DNA of 54,900 bases from a virus, in IMG/VR virus record IMGVR_UViG_3300042555_000963, positions 1 to 54,900 of that record. The stretch is one strand, 5' to 3'. Of the stretch, positions 10,562 through 18,351 are shown in pieces. How positions within the stretch are numbered: the stretch's first letter is position 1; the number at the start of each line of letters is the position of its first letter. The notes under the pieces are model-generated. The model had not been told where the DNA came from. It made no database searches and saw only the letters and a list, made by a program, of their open reading frames with translations. Position numbers and translations under genes: made by a program.

Positions 10562-10727
10562 CAGGATTAGAGGAATAGTATTGGGGGTTAGAGGCTTCGA
10601 TTGCTTTTTGTACAAGCATTTGCTCGTAAAAAGCCAGACAACTGCTGCACACCCTTGTGCCGTTAGAAGCAGTTCTGTCCTGGCAGCCACAGGTAATTTC
10701 TTTACCGCAGTTTGTGCAGGTTCTCAT
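10542..10727 (-). CDS. Small zinc-ribbon protein
   Basis: This 61-residue protein has six Cys in its first 30 positions (C4, C7, C13, C15, C27, C30). The CxxC pairs CTNC and CSSC suggest a single zinc ribbon. The leader AAAAACCAACCTATG combines the A-rich element and the CCTATG context typical of minus-strand genes here. It lies between two structural genes and overlaps the downstream start by 20 nt. Its role is unknown; it could be a small virion or assembly factor. A spurious call is possible, but the Cys spacing and leader argue against that. Confidence 0.6.
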   Translation of the reverse strand: MRTCTNCGKEITCGCQDRTASNGTRVCSSCLAFYEQMLVQKAIEASNPQYYSSNPDENIIT

Positions 10728-10747
10728 AGGTTGGTTTTTGTTGGTTA

Positions 10748-11302
10748 TTAGCAGTGATTACATTTATTACTGGTTAGTTTGTCCAGTCTTTTTTTGGCGT
10801 ACACCAAAAGCATCATACCTGATTCAGGATCATGTGCATACTCCACTTTGGCTTTGGCTGCATCAATAAAACTCTTGATAAGTCTCAGCTCAGAAAGCTG
10901 TTCTTTTAAATCTGCATCCGGCTCACATGTTCCCAGTTCCAACTCTCCCAGGAGGTTGAAGTAACGGTTAGCTGTTTGGGTAACACGAAGATGCTGGTAT
11001 TCTACAAAGACACTGCTGGCTGGAGATACGGAATAACGGATAGTATAGATACCATCTGGTAAAGGCTGGGACGCGTCCTGGCAACCAGTGGTTTGAAGTC
11101 CCAGCGTACAGGCAGTAAGCACTGTATTAAAGCCAGGAAGCACTTCAATATTTACAGGCAGGTTAAAGCCTGGAGAAGTAATAGAAAGGGTTCCACAATC
11201 CACAGGCAACCCTTCAGCATACAAGCTGGTATCAAATAAACGCATTACCCTGATATTATTGGTATCAGGCAGCTCTAAACTTAACTGGTGTTTCTGGGCC
11301 AT
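10748..11302 (-). CDS. Virion structural protein, Ig-like domain plus helical tail
   Basis: This is a 184-residue protein. Residues ~1-120 are beta-rich and Ig-like (DTNNIRVMRLFDTSLYAEG, PDGIYTIRYSVSPASSVFVEYQHLRV). Residues ~130-184 form a charged helix ending in a Cys/His cluster (NKCNHC). It is the first gene after the terminator at 11.39 kb, so it may head the tail and fibre transcription unit. The inverted repeat at 11335 lies just upstream. No enzyme motif is seen; a head-tail or tail component is inferred from context. Confidence 0.65.
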   Translation of the reverse strand: MAQKHQLSLELPDTNNIRVMRLFDTSLYAEGLPVDCGTLSITSPGFNLPVNIEVLPGFNTVLTACTLGLQTTGCQDASQPLPDGIYTIRYSVSPASSVFVEYQHLRVTQTANRYFNLLGELELGTCEPDADLKEQLSELRLIKSFIDAAKAKVEYAHDPESGMMLLVYAKKRLDKLTSNKCNHC

Positions 11303-11334
11303 CGGATTAAACTTATGAAGTTTTGGAGGGTAAA

Positions 11335-11351
11335 ATGAGTATACTACTCAT
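11335..11351. repeat. Perfect 7-bp inverted repeat, operator-like
   Basis: ATGAGTA, a TAC spacer and TACTCAT form a perfect palindrome about 33 nt upstream of the start at 11302 and downstream of the terminator. The position suggests an operator or promoter element for the tail/fibre unit. No clear Bacteroidota promoter is recognisable around it. Confidence 0.45.
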
Positions 11352-11382
11352 AAATAATATAACATTTTTCAGGCACTTTACC

Positions 11383-11424
11383 AAAATAAAAAAGGGAGGG
11401 TCCATATAGACCACTCCCTCTTTT
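11383..11424 (-). terminator. Intrinsic terminator after the 449-residue structural gene
   Basis: A GC-rich stem GGGAGGGTC / GACCACTCCC with a 6-nt loop lies 20 nt past the stop of the 449-residue gene. On the minus strand it is followed by TTTTTTATTTT. The opposite side also has a TTTT run, so it could work in both directions. It separates the head/major-structural genes from the tail/fibre genes. Confidence 0.85.
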
Positions 11425-11444
11425 AAGGAACGTTATAGGTAGAC

Positions 11445-12794
11445 TTAGTAAGTCTCCAGAGTTACCGCGTTGTTTGCCGCTGTACAAGCATCTCTTACGA
11501 AGTCAGTGATGCTAACAGTGCTAGTACCAGCTGGTACGTGAACTACTAACAAGTACTGATCATTGTCAAATGTGCTTGTTGGGTTGTTGAAACGTGGAAC
11601 ATTGTGCAGGATCAATACTTGATCATACAGACCACTACGGTTTACGGTAGCTAAAGCTGGATCAGCTTCGATCTCACGCATACGCAGGCTGTCTACACGG
11701 CTGCTGTCAGGATAAGCATTCTGTAAGTAACGACCATCTAAGATCAACTCACGCAGAACTGTTTCACCAACACCTGAAGCTTGTACAGGAGCCTGTACTT
11801 CAGAGAAACTGAAACAAGTTGTAGCACATGGGTCACCAGACTCGTCTACGATAGAAGCATACACAAACAACGGCTCTAAATCATACTTATCGGTAGGAGT
11901 AAAAGTACATGTACCGAATGTAGTGTCCACATAAGCTGTGATAATGTCCATGTGAACATTTACAGATCCAAGGCTTGTTGTAGCAGGAGTGTAACCAGCA
12001 GTAGTTTGTGCACTAAAAATAGCAGCATTACCGTTAGTTGAACTTACAGCATTCTGAGTAAGAGTAATTCTTGTATTACCAGAACTAGCTGAATCAGCAG
12101 CACCAACTAATAAAACTAAGCTGTTTGGAGCTAAAGAAGAATGAACTACTTTTTCACCAGGTTGAAACAATGCTGCATCAGCATTAGCTACAGAGATAAC
12201 AGCTAAACCAGCAGTAGGATCGATAGCTACAGAAGCTGTAGTTTCTAACCATACTTTAGCTTGGATGAAATCTTTCAATAAAGGAGCTTCATTGATTTGG
12301 TCTGCCCATTTCAAAAGGATCACAGCCTGGTCAACAGCACTCTTAGATACATCACAACATCCGCTGTAAGCATCTAAAGTCTTGTAAAGGTTGTGGCTTA
12401 AGAAACGTAAAGCTGGAGAACCTTTAACGTCAAGACGAAGACGGAAAGTGCTGTCACAAGTAACACCTGCACAAGCAGAAGCGTCAATCTTAACGATTTG
12501 GTTCTTAGAAGCTTTACCGCTTACTTTGATCAAACGGCTGATGTACTTAGGGTTGATTACTTTAGACTTAACAGACTCTTTGTAACCACCGTGTACGGGG
12601 CCAATTTTGTCAGCAGCAAAGTAAGAACCTTGAGCCAGGATAAACGGACTGTTTGCACCTGTTGATAAGGCTGCAAAAGTCTTTGCATCGAAGAAACCTA
12701 CCTGACCAGCTGTTAAAGCGGCAGTAGTTCCTGATGTTCTTAAAGTCGTACTAGCAGGTAGGAACGACTTTCTAAACGCATGTGGAAAATACAT
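11445..12794 (-). CDS. Major virion structural protein (tail or head surface)
   Basis: This is a 449-residue protein beginning MYFPHAFRKSFLPASTT. It is rich in Ala, Ser, Thr and Val and has several Cys (DASACAGVTCD, SGCCDVSKS, DPCATTCF). Its leader (TTATTAACCCC, then AAATC, then CCTATG) is nearly the same as that of the major capsid gene, and it is followed by a strong terminator. Both points suggest an abundant virion protein. A major tail, tail-tube-like or capsid decoration protein is plausible. I do not recognise a named family, and no enzymatic motif is visible. Confidence 0.7.
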   Translation of the reverse strand: MYFPHAFRKSFLPASTTLRTSGTTAALTAGQVGFFDAKTFAALSTGANSPFILAQGSYFAADKIGPVHGGYKESVKSKVINPKYISRLIKVSGKASKNQIVKIDASACAGVTCDSTFRLRLDVKGSPALRFLSHNLYKTLDAYSGCCDVSKSAVDQAVILLKWADQINEAPLLKDFIQAKVWLETTASVAIDPTAGLAVISVANADAALFQPGEKVVHSSLAPNSLVLLVGAADSASSGNTRITLTQNAVSSTNGNAAIFSAQTTAGYTPATTSLGSVNVHMDIITAYVDTTFGTCTFTPTDKYDLEPLFVYASIVDESGDPCATTCFSFSEVQAPVQASGVGETVLRELILDGRYLQNAYPDSSRVDSLRMREIEADPALATVNRSGLYDQVLILHNVPRFNNPTSTFDNDQYLLVVHVPAGTSTVSITDFVRDACTAANNAVTLETY

Positions 12795-12831
12795 AGGTAT
12801 TAGATTTTGGGGTTAATAAATAAAAAAACAG

Positions 12832-13248
12832 TTATTTAAGGAACAACAGCTTATACTTAATGCTGTTGATCGTACTTTTTACGTTGTCCAGGTCGTTCAC
12901 AATCTCTGTGTGCGGCATGATGGCTTGCAGGCTAATTACCATCTCTTTAATTTCACGCAGGTAAGCAAGACCTTCTTCTACGGTGTTCAGGGTTCTTGGT
13001 GCTGTTTCTTTTACATCCAGCAACTTTTCAACTGCACCCTGGTATCCTTCTGCCAGTGCATCTGCGTGACCAGGCATGGCATCGTAGGCTTCATTCAGCG
13101 CTTTGTGAGCAGCATAAGATCCAGCCCCGGTTATTTTTAAATGTAGCTTATGAAAACTAAAAGCTGAGTTCATCAACTCTGTTACACAAGCTGCTGTCTT
13201 TGTATCCAGTGAATCAGCACCTGGTCTTTGTAATTTTACTAGGGCCAT
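12832..13248 (-). CDS. Dps/ferritin-like helical protein (DUF5856-like)
   Basis: This 138-residue, almost wholly helical protein has Dps-style spacing: ELMNSAFSFHKLHLKITGAGSYAAHKALNEAYDAMPGHADALAEGY. The His, Glu and Asp residues fall at places used by ferritin-like four-helix bundles. It resembles the phage DUF5856 family as I remember it. It lies in the head-gene block between two structural genes and starts 3 nt after the previous stop. A packaged or particle-associated ferritin-like protein is one possibility; metal binding is not shown. Confidence 0.6.
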   Translation of the reverse strand: MALVKLQRPGADSLDTKTAACVTELMNSAFSFHKLHLKITGAGSYAAHKALNEAYDAMPGHADALAEGYQGAVEKLLDVKETAPRTLNTVEEGLAYLREIKEMVISLQAIMPHTEIVNDLDNVKSTINSIKYKLLFLK

Positions 13249-13250
13249 TG

Positions 13251-13949
13251 TTAGCTATTGTTTTGTACTTCTTGAGTAAGTCTTTGATATTGTGTTAGAC
13301 TTTCAATGTCTCCTGCCAGGATCGAAGCTGCTTCATCTACCAAGATTTCTGCAATGTCATCTTTAAATTCACAGACAACATCTCTGGTATTTACAGTTCC
13401 TGTGCTTGGATCCACGCATCCGTTAAAAGCTACATAGGCTGGTTTACGGTAGTATAAAAGATCCAGGGAAGTAATTGTAAACTCATCATTGGTATACACC
13501 CTGAGCTTATCTCCTACCAGGGTGCTAAGCGTTTCCGCCCATTCCCAGCTGGGTCCTTTTGTATCAGAAGTAAGCAGTAAACCCATATTGGCTTCTTCTA
13601 CTTCATAAACAGTCATGCGTCTCTCCGGGCAGCAATCTGATTTAGCATGTACGTCTGTTCTTACGTAGTACATGTAATCTGCAGGCAGCGTCACTTCAGC
13701 AAATGTTTTTTTGTTGATCGGTTGCGGGCTAACGCTTTTCAGCAGGATACGTAAGTCATCGATTAGTCCGGTAGACTGCTCGGTGCCTTCTTTACGGATG
13801 TTGATTCCGTACATCTGCTTGCGGATCCATTCCAGTTGCGCTTTGTTAAACGCTTCCTGGATCTGCCAACACTCTATGTTATCATAGTCCATAGAAGCCA
13901 GCTTGTTGAGCCGTTGCTTAATCTTTATCTGTAGGAGAGCATTTGTCAT
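13251..13949 (-). CDS. Head-tail connector-type structural protein
   Basis: This is a 232-residue protein. The helical N-terminus (KIKQRLNKLASMDYDNIECWQIQEAFNKAQLEW) is followed by a beta-rich middle containing VTLPADYMYYVRTDVH and LLYYRKPAYV. This layout is common in adaptor or connector proteins encoded after the capsid gene in Bacteroidota phages. It lies 6 nt after the 338-residue gene. A ring or adaptor role is inferred; no specific family is claimed. Confidence 0.6.
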   Translation of the reverse strand: MTNALLQIKIKQRLNKLASMDYDNIECWQIQEAFNKAQLEWIRKQMYGINIRKEGTEQSTGLIDDLRILLKSVSPQPINKKTFAEVTLPADYMYYVRTDVHAKSDCCPERRMTVYEVEEANMGLLLTSDTKGPSWEWAETLSTLVGDKLRVYTNDEFTITSLDLLYYRKPAYVAFNGCVDPSTGTVNTRDVVCEFKDDIAEILVDEAASILAGDIESLTQYQRLTQEVQNNS

Positions 13950-13955
13950 AGTCTA

Positions 13956-14972
13956 TTACTGGTTCCAGTATTTCTCAACTGATTTTTGCAGATCCATCAG
14001 GACCTCTTCGTTCAAAGGATTCTTTAAGAATTCCGCTACGTCTGAAGGCGTTCTGCCCATCATAGTACCTGTCTTCATGTGGTAGATAAATCCGTCTGCT
14101 TTTGGAGAAATAAACTTAAAGTAACCCGCATCTTTTACGATCGCACGGATCTTTAAGGTTTCCATATCCAGGTTAGCAGCATCCAGGAAACGTTGTCCTG
14201 TTTTACGCTTGTCTTTTTCTACCAGTTCTCCGTTGATGTATTTATCCATATTGTCATAGATAACATCGTTCGGTGTGGTTTTCTTATACTGAGCTGAATT
14301 TGGATCCAGCACTTTTGCTACGTATAGTAACTTGTTCTGGTTTTTGTCAAATAACTTCTGAAGTTCTGCAAGAGCTTTGTTACGAAGCTTCTTAACCTCA
14401 GTTTGTATAGAAGCAGTTTCTTCCAGCTTGTCTAAGTAGAACTTAGGAGGCACCGGCATTCTTCTTGCTTCTTCCAATGATTTTGCTACAATAGAAAATC
14501 CACCGGCTTCAATAGCGTAAAGTCTGATTAGATCATACGGATCTTTCTCCGGCTCCAGGTATACTGGTTCATTACTGCATCTAACCTTGATTCTATCCCA
14601 AAACTCATTATTGTCTGGTTTTAAGAGTTTCACTTTGTTCCAGAACTGTTCATCAGTAATATCAATTACGTTTGCAGCAAGTTGTTTTTCAAGTTCTGCA
14701 ATCACGGCCCTGATTTGTTTGATCTTGGCTTCCTGCTCTTCTAAAGGAAGGTCTTTCACTTCAGGAGCAAATTCATTCAAGCCAGTTACGTATCTTTTGA
14801 TACCGTTAATCTCAAGACAAGAAATCGGTTCTTCATGAAAGGCACCGTCAAAAAGACTTAAGCCATACTTCTGAAGACCCATGTTGTCTACCATTGGATC
14901 AAAGAAAGGTCTGATAGCAATGGTTGAACGTTTGTTCTGTGGATACTTCTCTACGATAGTTACACTACTCAT
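13956..14972 (-). CDS. Structural protein of the head/connector block
   Basis: This is a 338-residue charged protein (MSSVTIVEKYPQNKRSTIAIRPFFDP) with long helical segments (EEQEAKIKQIRAVIAELEKQLAAN; EVKKLRNKALAELQKLFDKNQNK). It follows the structured intergenic region after the capsid gene. The leader holds two AAAAACC-like elements just before ATG. It is probably a virion or assembly protein given its place between capsid and connector genes. I recognise no named family. Confidence 0.6.
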   Translation of the reverse strand: MSSVTIVEKYPQNKRSTIAIRPFFDPMVDNMGLQKYGLSLFDGAFHEEPISCLEINGIKRYVTGLNEFAPEVKDLPLEEQEAKIKQIRAVIAELEKQLAANVIDITDEQFWNKVKLLKPDNNEFWDRIKVRCSNEPVYLEPEKDPYDLIRLYAIEAGGFSIVAKSLEEARRMPVPPKFYLDKLEETASIQTEVKKLRNKALAELQKLFDKNQNKLLYVAKVLDPNSAQYKKTTPNDVIYDNMDKYINGELVEKDKRKTGQRFLDAANLDMETLKIRAIVKDAGYFKFISPKADGFIYHMKTGTMMGRTPSDVAEFLKNPLNEEVLMDLQKSVEKYWNQ

Positions 14973-14984
14973 GTTTGGTTTTTT

Positions 14985-15255
14985 TGGTTTTTATAAATCC
15001 GGATCTATTCCGGAAATCGAACCTGTTGAGAGTTGCAAGCTCTCCGGTGATCAGCCAGTCTGCGTACAACAGGTTTAGGGGGAAATACTAGAGAGTTTAG
15101 TCCTTAGTATCGGTCCAAGGATATGAATCCAGGGAGAGGCAAATGAGTCAGACTGATGCGGGTGTTTTATCCAGCTGGGCTGGTGGCTACTATCCGGACT
15201 GACTACTGTTCAAGTTTGTACCAGAAGTGGGAGGATTTCTAGGCCCTCCCACACT
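14985..15255 (-). other. Structured intergenic region downstream of the capsid gene
   Basis: This roughly 290-nt gap holds no credible gene but has several strong complementarities. AACCTGTTG (15020) pairs perfectly with CAACAGGTT (15067) and encloses GAGAG/CTCTC. ATACTA pairs with TAGTAT near 15090-15110. CCAGC pairs with GCTGG near 15172. GTGGGAGG (15227) pairs with CCTCCCAC (15245), just past the capsid stop. No U-tract follows the last hairpin on the minus strand, so it is not a standard terminator. It may be an mRNA-processing or stability element, or a small RNA. Confidence 0.5.
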
Positions 15256-15266
15256 AGTACAGTTAT

Positions 15267-16886
15267 TTAGAATGATCCACCAGTGATCGGGTTTCTCATA
15301 ACGATCTTCAATACCTTTGTTGGATCTTTAACCCAGATCGCAGGCATTGTTTGTGTCATGAATACTCTGTAACCGTTAAAGTTGCCAGAGCTTTGGAAAC
15401 CTTGTGTACGACCCATGTAGTCCATGGTACCGTTCTGATAGAACCACTTCAGTTGATTATCCCAGCTTAACTTCAACAAGTAGATGTTGTCGTTAGTGTT
15501 TTCTGTGATATCAAAAATGATAAAGTTGTAAGAAGACAGAGGGAAACCATCAATGATTGGGTTTTCAATGTCATTAGTGTGTACGTTGTCAAACGCTGGA
15601 TTCAGTACAAACTTCACGTTAGCCAAGAACGGAATAACGTATTGAGTGTAAGCAAAACCAAAGTTTAAGTCCATACCTTTACCAGTGATAGCACCAATCT
15701 CAGAAGCGTTGATAACAAGTCCGCTGTTGATAGCTTCCTTCTTAATTGCTTCGTTAACCAGTTTCATACCACCCATACCGGTTTGTACAATCAACTGACG
15801 CTTAGGATCTGGACCTTGGAACTCAACCTTTCCGTTGAAGAAGTTGAAGATTTCAGATTTGAAAAGCTCTAAGTTGAAAGAACCTTTGTTGTAGATACGC
15901 TTGTAAGAATTATCCAACTGCTTCCAAAGACCCACAGAAAGACGGATGTCATCTGGACCATCTTGCTTAACCTTACCACCTTGACCCCACATTAAGTAAG
16001 TCTCGATGTCGTTTGCAATCTTAGTCAGGTGAGCTGCTTCCAGGGTAGTTAAGAACGTACGAGAAAGTTGACCTGATTGGTATGCTTTCTTTACATAGTC
16101 CTTACCCATCTTAGACGCCATGTCTTCCAGGCTAGTGATAGAAGGATCAGTTGTTTTGTCAAAGTTTCTCCACATTTCGATTACAGGAACTGTACCGTCA
16201 GCTTTCATTCCACCTTTTAACATTAAGTCTGCACGAGAGCTAATGCTGTAGTGTACGTGAGCTTCTGCACCACCTACGTAGTTGTAGAATTCACGGAAAC
16301 CAGCTGATACATTACCTAAATCAGAGAATTTTTCACCGTATTCACCACGGGCAGAACCCTTACGGAATACTTTAGTGCCAACTTTCAGATACTTATTGTC
16401 TAAGTACTTCGCGTTGTCGTTATTCACTAACTGAACAGTGTAGATGAAACCGTCACCAGCAGGGATAATATCGTCTGCAGTAACGTACATTTCCACACCA
16501 TTGTATTTGTCATAAGTGAGGATATCACCATGACCAAAAGAACGCTTGTTAATCTTGATCTTGAAAGACTGACCGTCTATACCTTTTGTAGCGTTTGCAG
16601 ACTCGATGTCTTCAACGATGTAAGGAAGATCTTGAGCAACAGGCACTTGCCATTTGTACTCACCACGCGCGTTGTCTACAGAGATAACGTTCTTTCCGCC
16701 AAAAGAAGACATTTGGTATAAAGGCATTTCTACCTTTTGTGCCATAGCCCACAAATCAACAGGACCAAGATCAGTTGGCTCTGCAGATTTCAGCAGGTTA
16801 GAAAGGTGGTAAGAATCTACGTGCGAGCTAGTTTGATAGCTGGTATCCCGTAGAAATATACCATTGTTAAGAACAGGGGTTGCCAT
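15267..16886 (-). CDS. Major capsid protein
   Basis: This 539-residue protein begins MATPVLNNGIFLRDTSYQTS. It lies directly after the scaffold-like gene and two genes after the portal, the usual place of the major capsid gene. The sequence (ARGEYKWQVPVAQDLPYIVED, GGAEAHVHYSISSRADLML, FEFQGPDPKRQLIVQTG-like segments) is consistent with a large HK97-fold capsid of Bacteroidota phages. The leader TTATTAACCCC ... CCTATG is shared with the 449-residue structural gene and suggests high expression. Assignment rests on size, order and general resemblance; the fold is inferred. Confidence 0.75.
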   Translation of the reverse strand: MATPVLNNGIFLRDTSYQTSSHVDSYHLSNLLKSAEPTDLGPVDLWAMAQKVEMPLYQMSSFGGKNVISVDNARGEYKWQVPVAQDLPYIVEDIESANATKGIDGQSFKIKINKRSFGHGDILTYDKYNGVEMYVTADDIIPAGDGFIYTVQLVNNDNAKYLDNKYLKVGTKVFRKGSARGEYGEKFSDLGNVSAGFREFYNYVGGAEAHVHYSISSRADLMLKGGMKADGTVPVIEMWRNFDKTTDPSITSLEDMASKMGKDYVKKAYQSGQLSRTFLTTLEAAHLTKIANDIETYLMWGQGGKVKQDGPDDIRLSVGLWKQLDNSYKRIYNKGSFNLELFKSEIFNFFNGKVEFQGPDPKRQLIVQTGMGGMKLVNEAIKKEAINSGLVINASEIGAITGKGMDLNFGFAYTQYVIPFLANVKFVLNPAFDNVHTNDIENPIIDGFPLSSYNFIIFDITENTNDNIYLLKLSWDNQLKWFYQNGTMDYMGRTQGFQSSGNFNGYRVFMTQTMPAIWVKDPTKVLKIVMRNPITGGSF

Positions 16887-16923
16887 AGGGCATTGGATTT
16901 AAGGGGTTAATAAAATAAGTAGG

Positions 16924-18225
16924 TTATCGTTTGAATATGTTAGCCGGGCGTACGAGCTTTCTAGGTCTTTGCTCGTCTTCTTCCTGATAAGCATTGCTCA
17001 CGTTCTTACGGGATTGTTCCGTTTTTAACTGGCGAACGGTTTGCTCTACTGCTGCATTCTTACCTTGCTTGGTAAGCTGTCCGCGGTAGCCTTCAGGATC
17101 TGATAACAACCACAGGGCTTCTGCAATCAGTGGGTAGTTTGGTTCTACAAACTGATACTTTTCTAAAAGGTGACCCAAGAGGTTGGTAGGGCGACCACTA
17201 ATAGAAGGGTATTGTGGTTGGGTGAGACCAGAGTAGAGTTGAGCCTGGGTTTTCTTATCCAGCTTTAGTCCGTTGATCTCTGCAGGACGAAGGGCTTCAA
17301 ATACATTGTGCGTGTAAGCCTGCGCTGCTTCGTGCTGTTGTTGTTGACGAGCTTCCTGGTCTGCCAGCTGAGCCTGCACGATTTCTTCCTGCATCTGGTC
17401 CAGCTTTGGTTTAAACTGCTTGGCTTTCTTTTCTAGGACACCAAGGTCTTTCCAGGTGGTAAGCTCTTCTTCGATCTCTTCAGCTGATCCAAACTGCGTG
17501 GCTTGCAAGTAGTTACGGATAATTACCTCCTGGTCGTTATCCTTGGTGGGATCCAGTTCTCTTACTTCTTCTACCTGTGCCAGGGCACGGAATAGACTTT
17601 TCATATCCTGTCCACCATCCAGCACATACTTGGCTGCGTATTGGAGTTCATCGGGAAGAGATTCAAAAAACTCTTTCGGGGTTTTAGCGGCCACCTCACT
17701 TTTAAGGTTGTCCACGTTTGCCTGCCAGAGCTCTTCTATATCTTTTTCTGCCAGACCACCTAAGTAGTCTTCCAGTGATTGTTTACTTTCATCGTAGTCA
17801 TCAAAGGCAAACATTTCGTTTGACTCTATGCGTTTCTTTAGAAACTCTACAAGACCAGATTTCTCTGTTTTAGGGCGTCCGCCTTTGGATTTTTGGTCTA
17901 CATCCTGGTCATCATCTAGGCCGTTTACCAGGTCATCTACTGTTTCACGCGAAACTGGTGCTTTAGTGTCTTTATTAGCAGCAGGGTCGGTGTCGCTAGT
18001 CTTCTTATCGTCTTGATCATCATCTGTATCAGCTTGATTATCATTATCATCTAAAAAAGACAGGTCTGGACCCTTTGCAGAAAAGATGCTTGGTTTACTA
18101 CTTTGAGCTGTCGGTGTTGTACCTGCAGGAGTAACGATGCTGTCTGCACCAGGTGCTCCTAACCAGCTGTCTAAATCAAGATCTACTTGTTGTACATTAG
18201 TCTGTACACTTGTTTGGTTTTCCAT
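16924..18225 (-). CDS. Scaffold-like acidic protein
   Basis: This is a 433-residue protein. Residues ~1-110 are acidic and disordered (DDNDNQADTDDDQDDKK). A helical, Gln/Glu-rich core follows (KPKLDQMQEEIVQAQLADQE), and the tail is basic (QRPRKLVRPANIFKR). This charge layout and the position between portal and capsid fit a capsid scaffold, or an internal cargo protein. No protease triad is visible. The leader contains ACAAAAACCAATCC, the A-rich element seen in other minus-strand genes. Confidence 0.65.
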   Translation of the reverse strand: MENQTSVQTNVQQVDLDLDSWLGAPGADSIVTPAGTTPTAQSSKPSIFSAKGPDLSFLDDNDNQADTDDDQDDKKTSDTDPAANKDTKAPVSRETVDDLVNGLDDDQDVDQKSKGGRPKTEKSGLVEFLKKRIESNEMFAFDDYDESKQSLEDYLGGLAEKDIEELWQANVDNLKSEVAAKTPKEFFESLPDELQYAAKYVLDGGQDMKSLFRALAQVEEVRELDPTKDNDQEVIIRNYLQATQFGSAEEIEEELTTWKDLGVLEKKAKQFKPKLDQMQEEIVQAQLADQEARQQQQHEAAQAYTHNVFEALRPAEINGLKLDKKTQAQLYSGLTQPQYPSISGRPTNLLGHLLEKYQFVEPNYPLIAEALWLLSDPEGYRGQLTKQGKNAAVEQTVRQLKTEQSRKNVSNAYQEEDEQRPRKLVRPANIFKR

Positions 18226-18351
18226 AAGTAAAGGATTGGTTTTTGTTGTGTATCTCTACATTAAAAATATACAACTTTAAACCTTAAGAATTTACTTCTT
18301 GTAGAACTTAGAAAGCTGATGTACGTATAATAGCGCTATAACTAAAAAGCC

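Noticed and set aside
10562-10690. Longer start for the 197-residue tail protein
   Set aside because: It would overlap almost the whole zinc-ribbon gene, whose Cys spacing and leader look genuine.
15001-15075. Minus-strand tRNA suggested by GGTTCGATT-like sequence
   Set aside because: The flanking T-stem and acceptor do not pair; the segment is better explained by the 9-bp hairpin.
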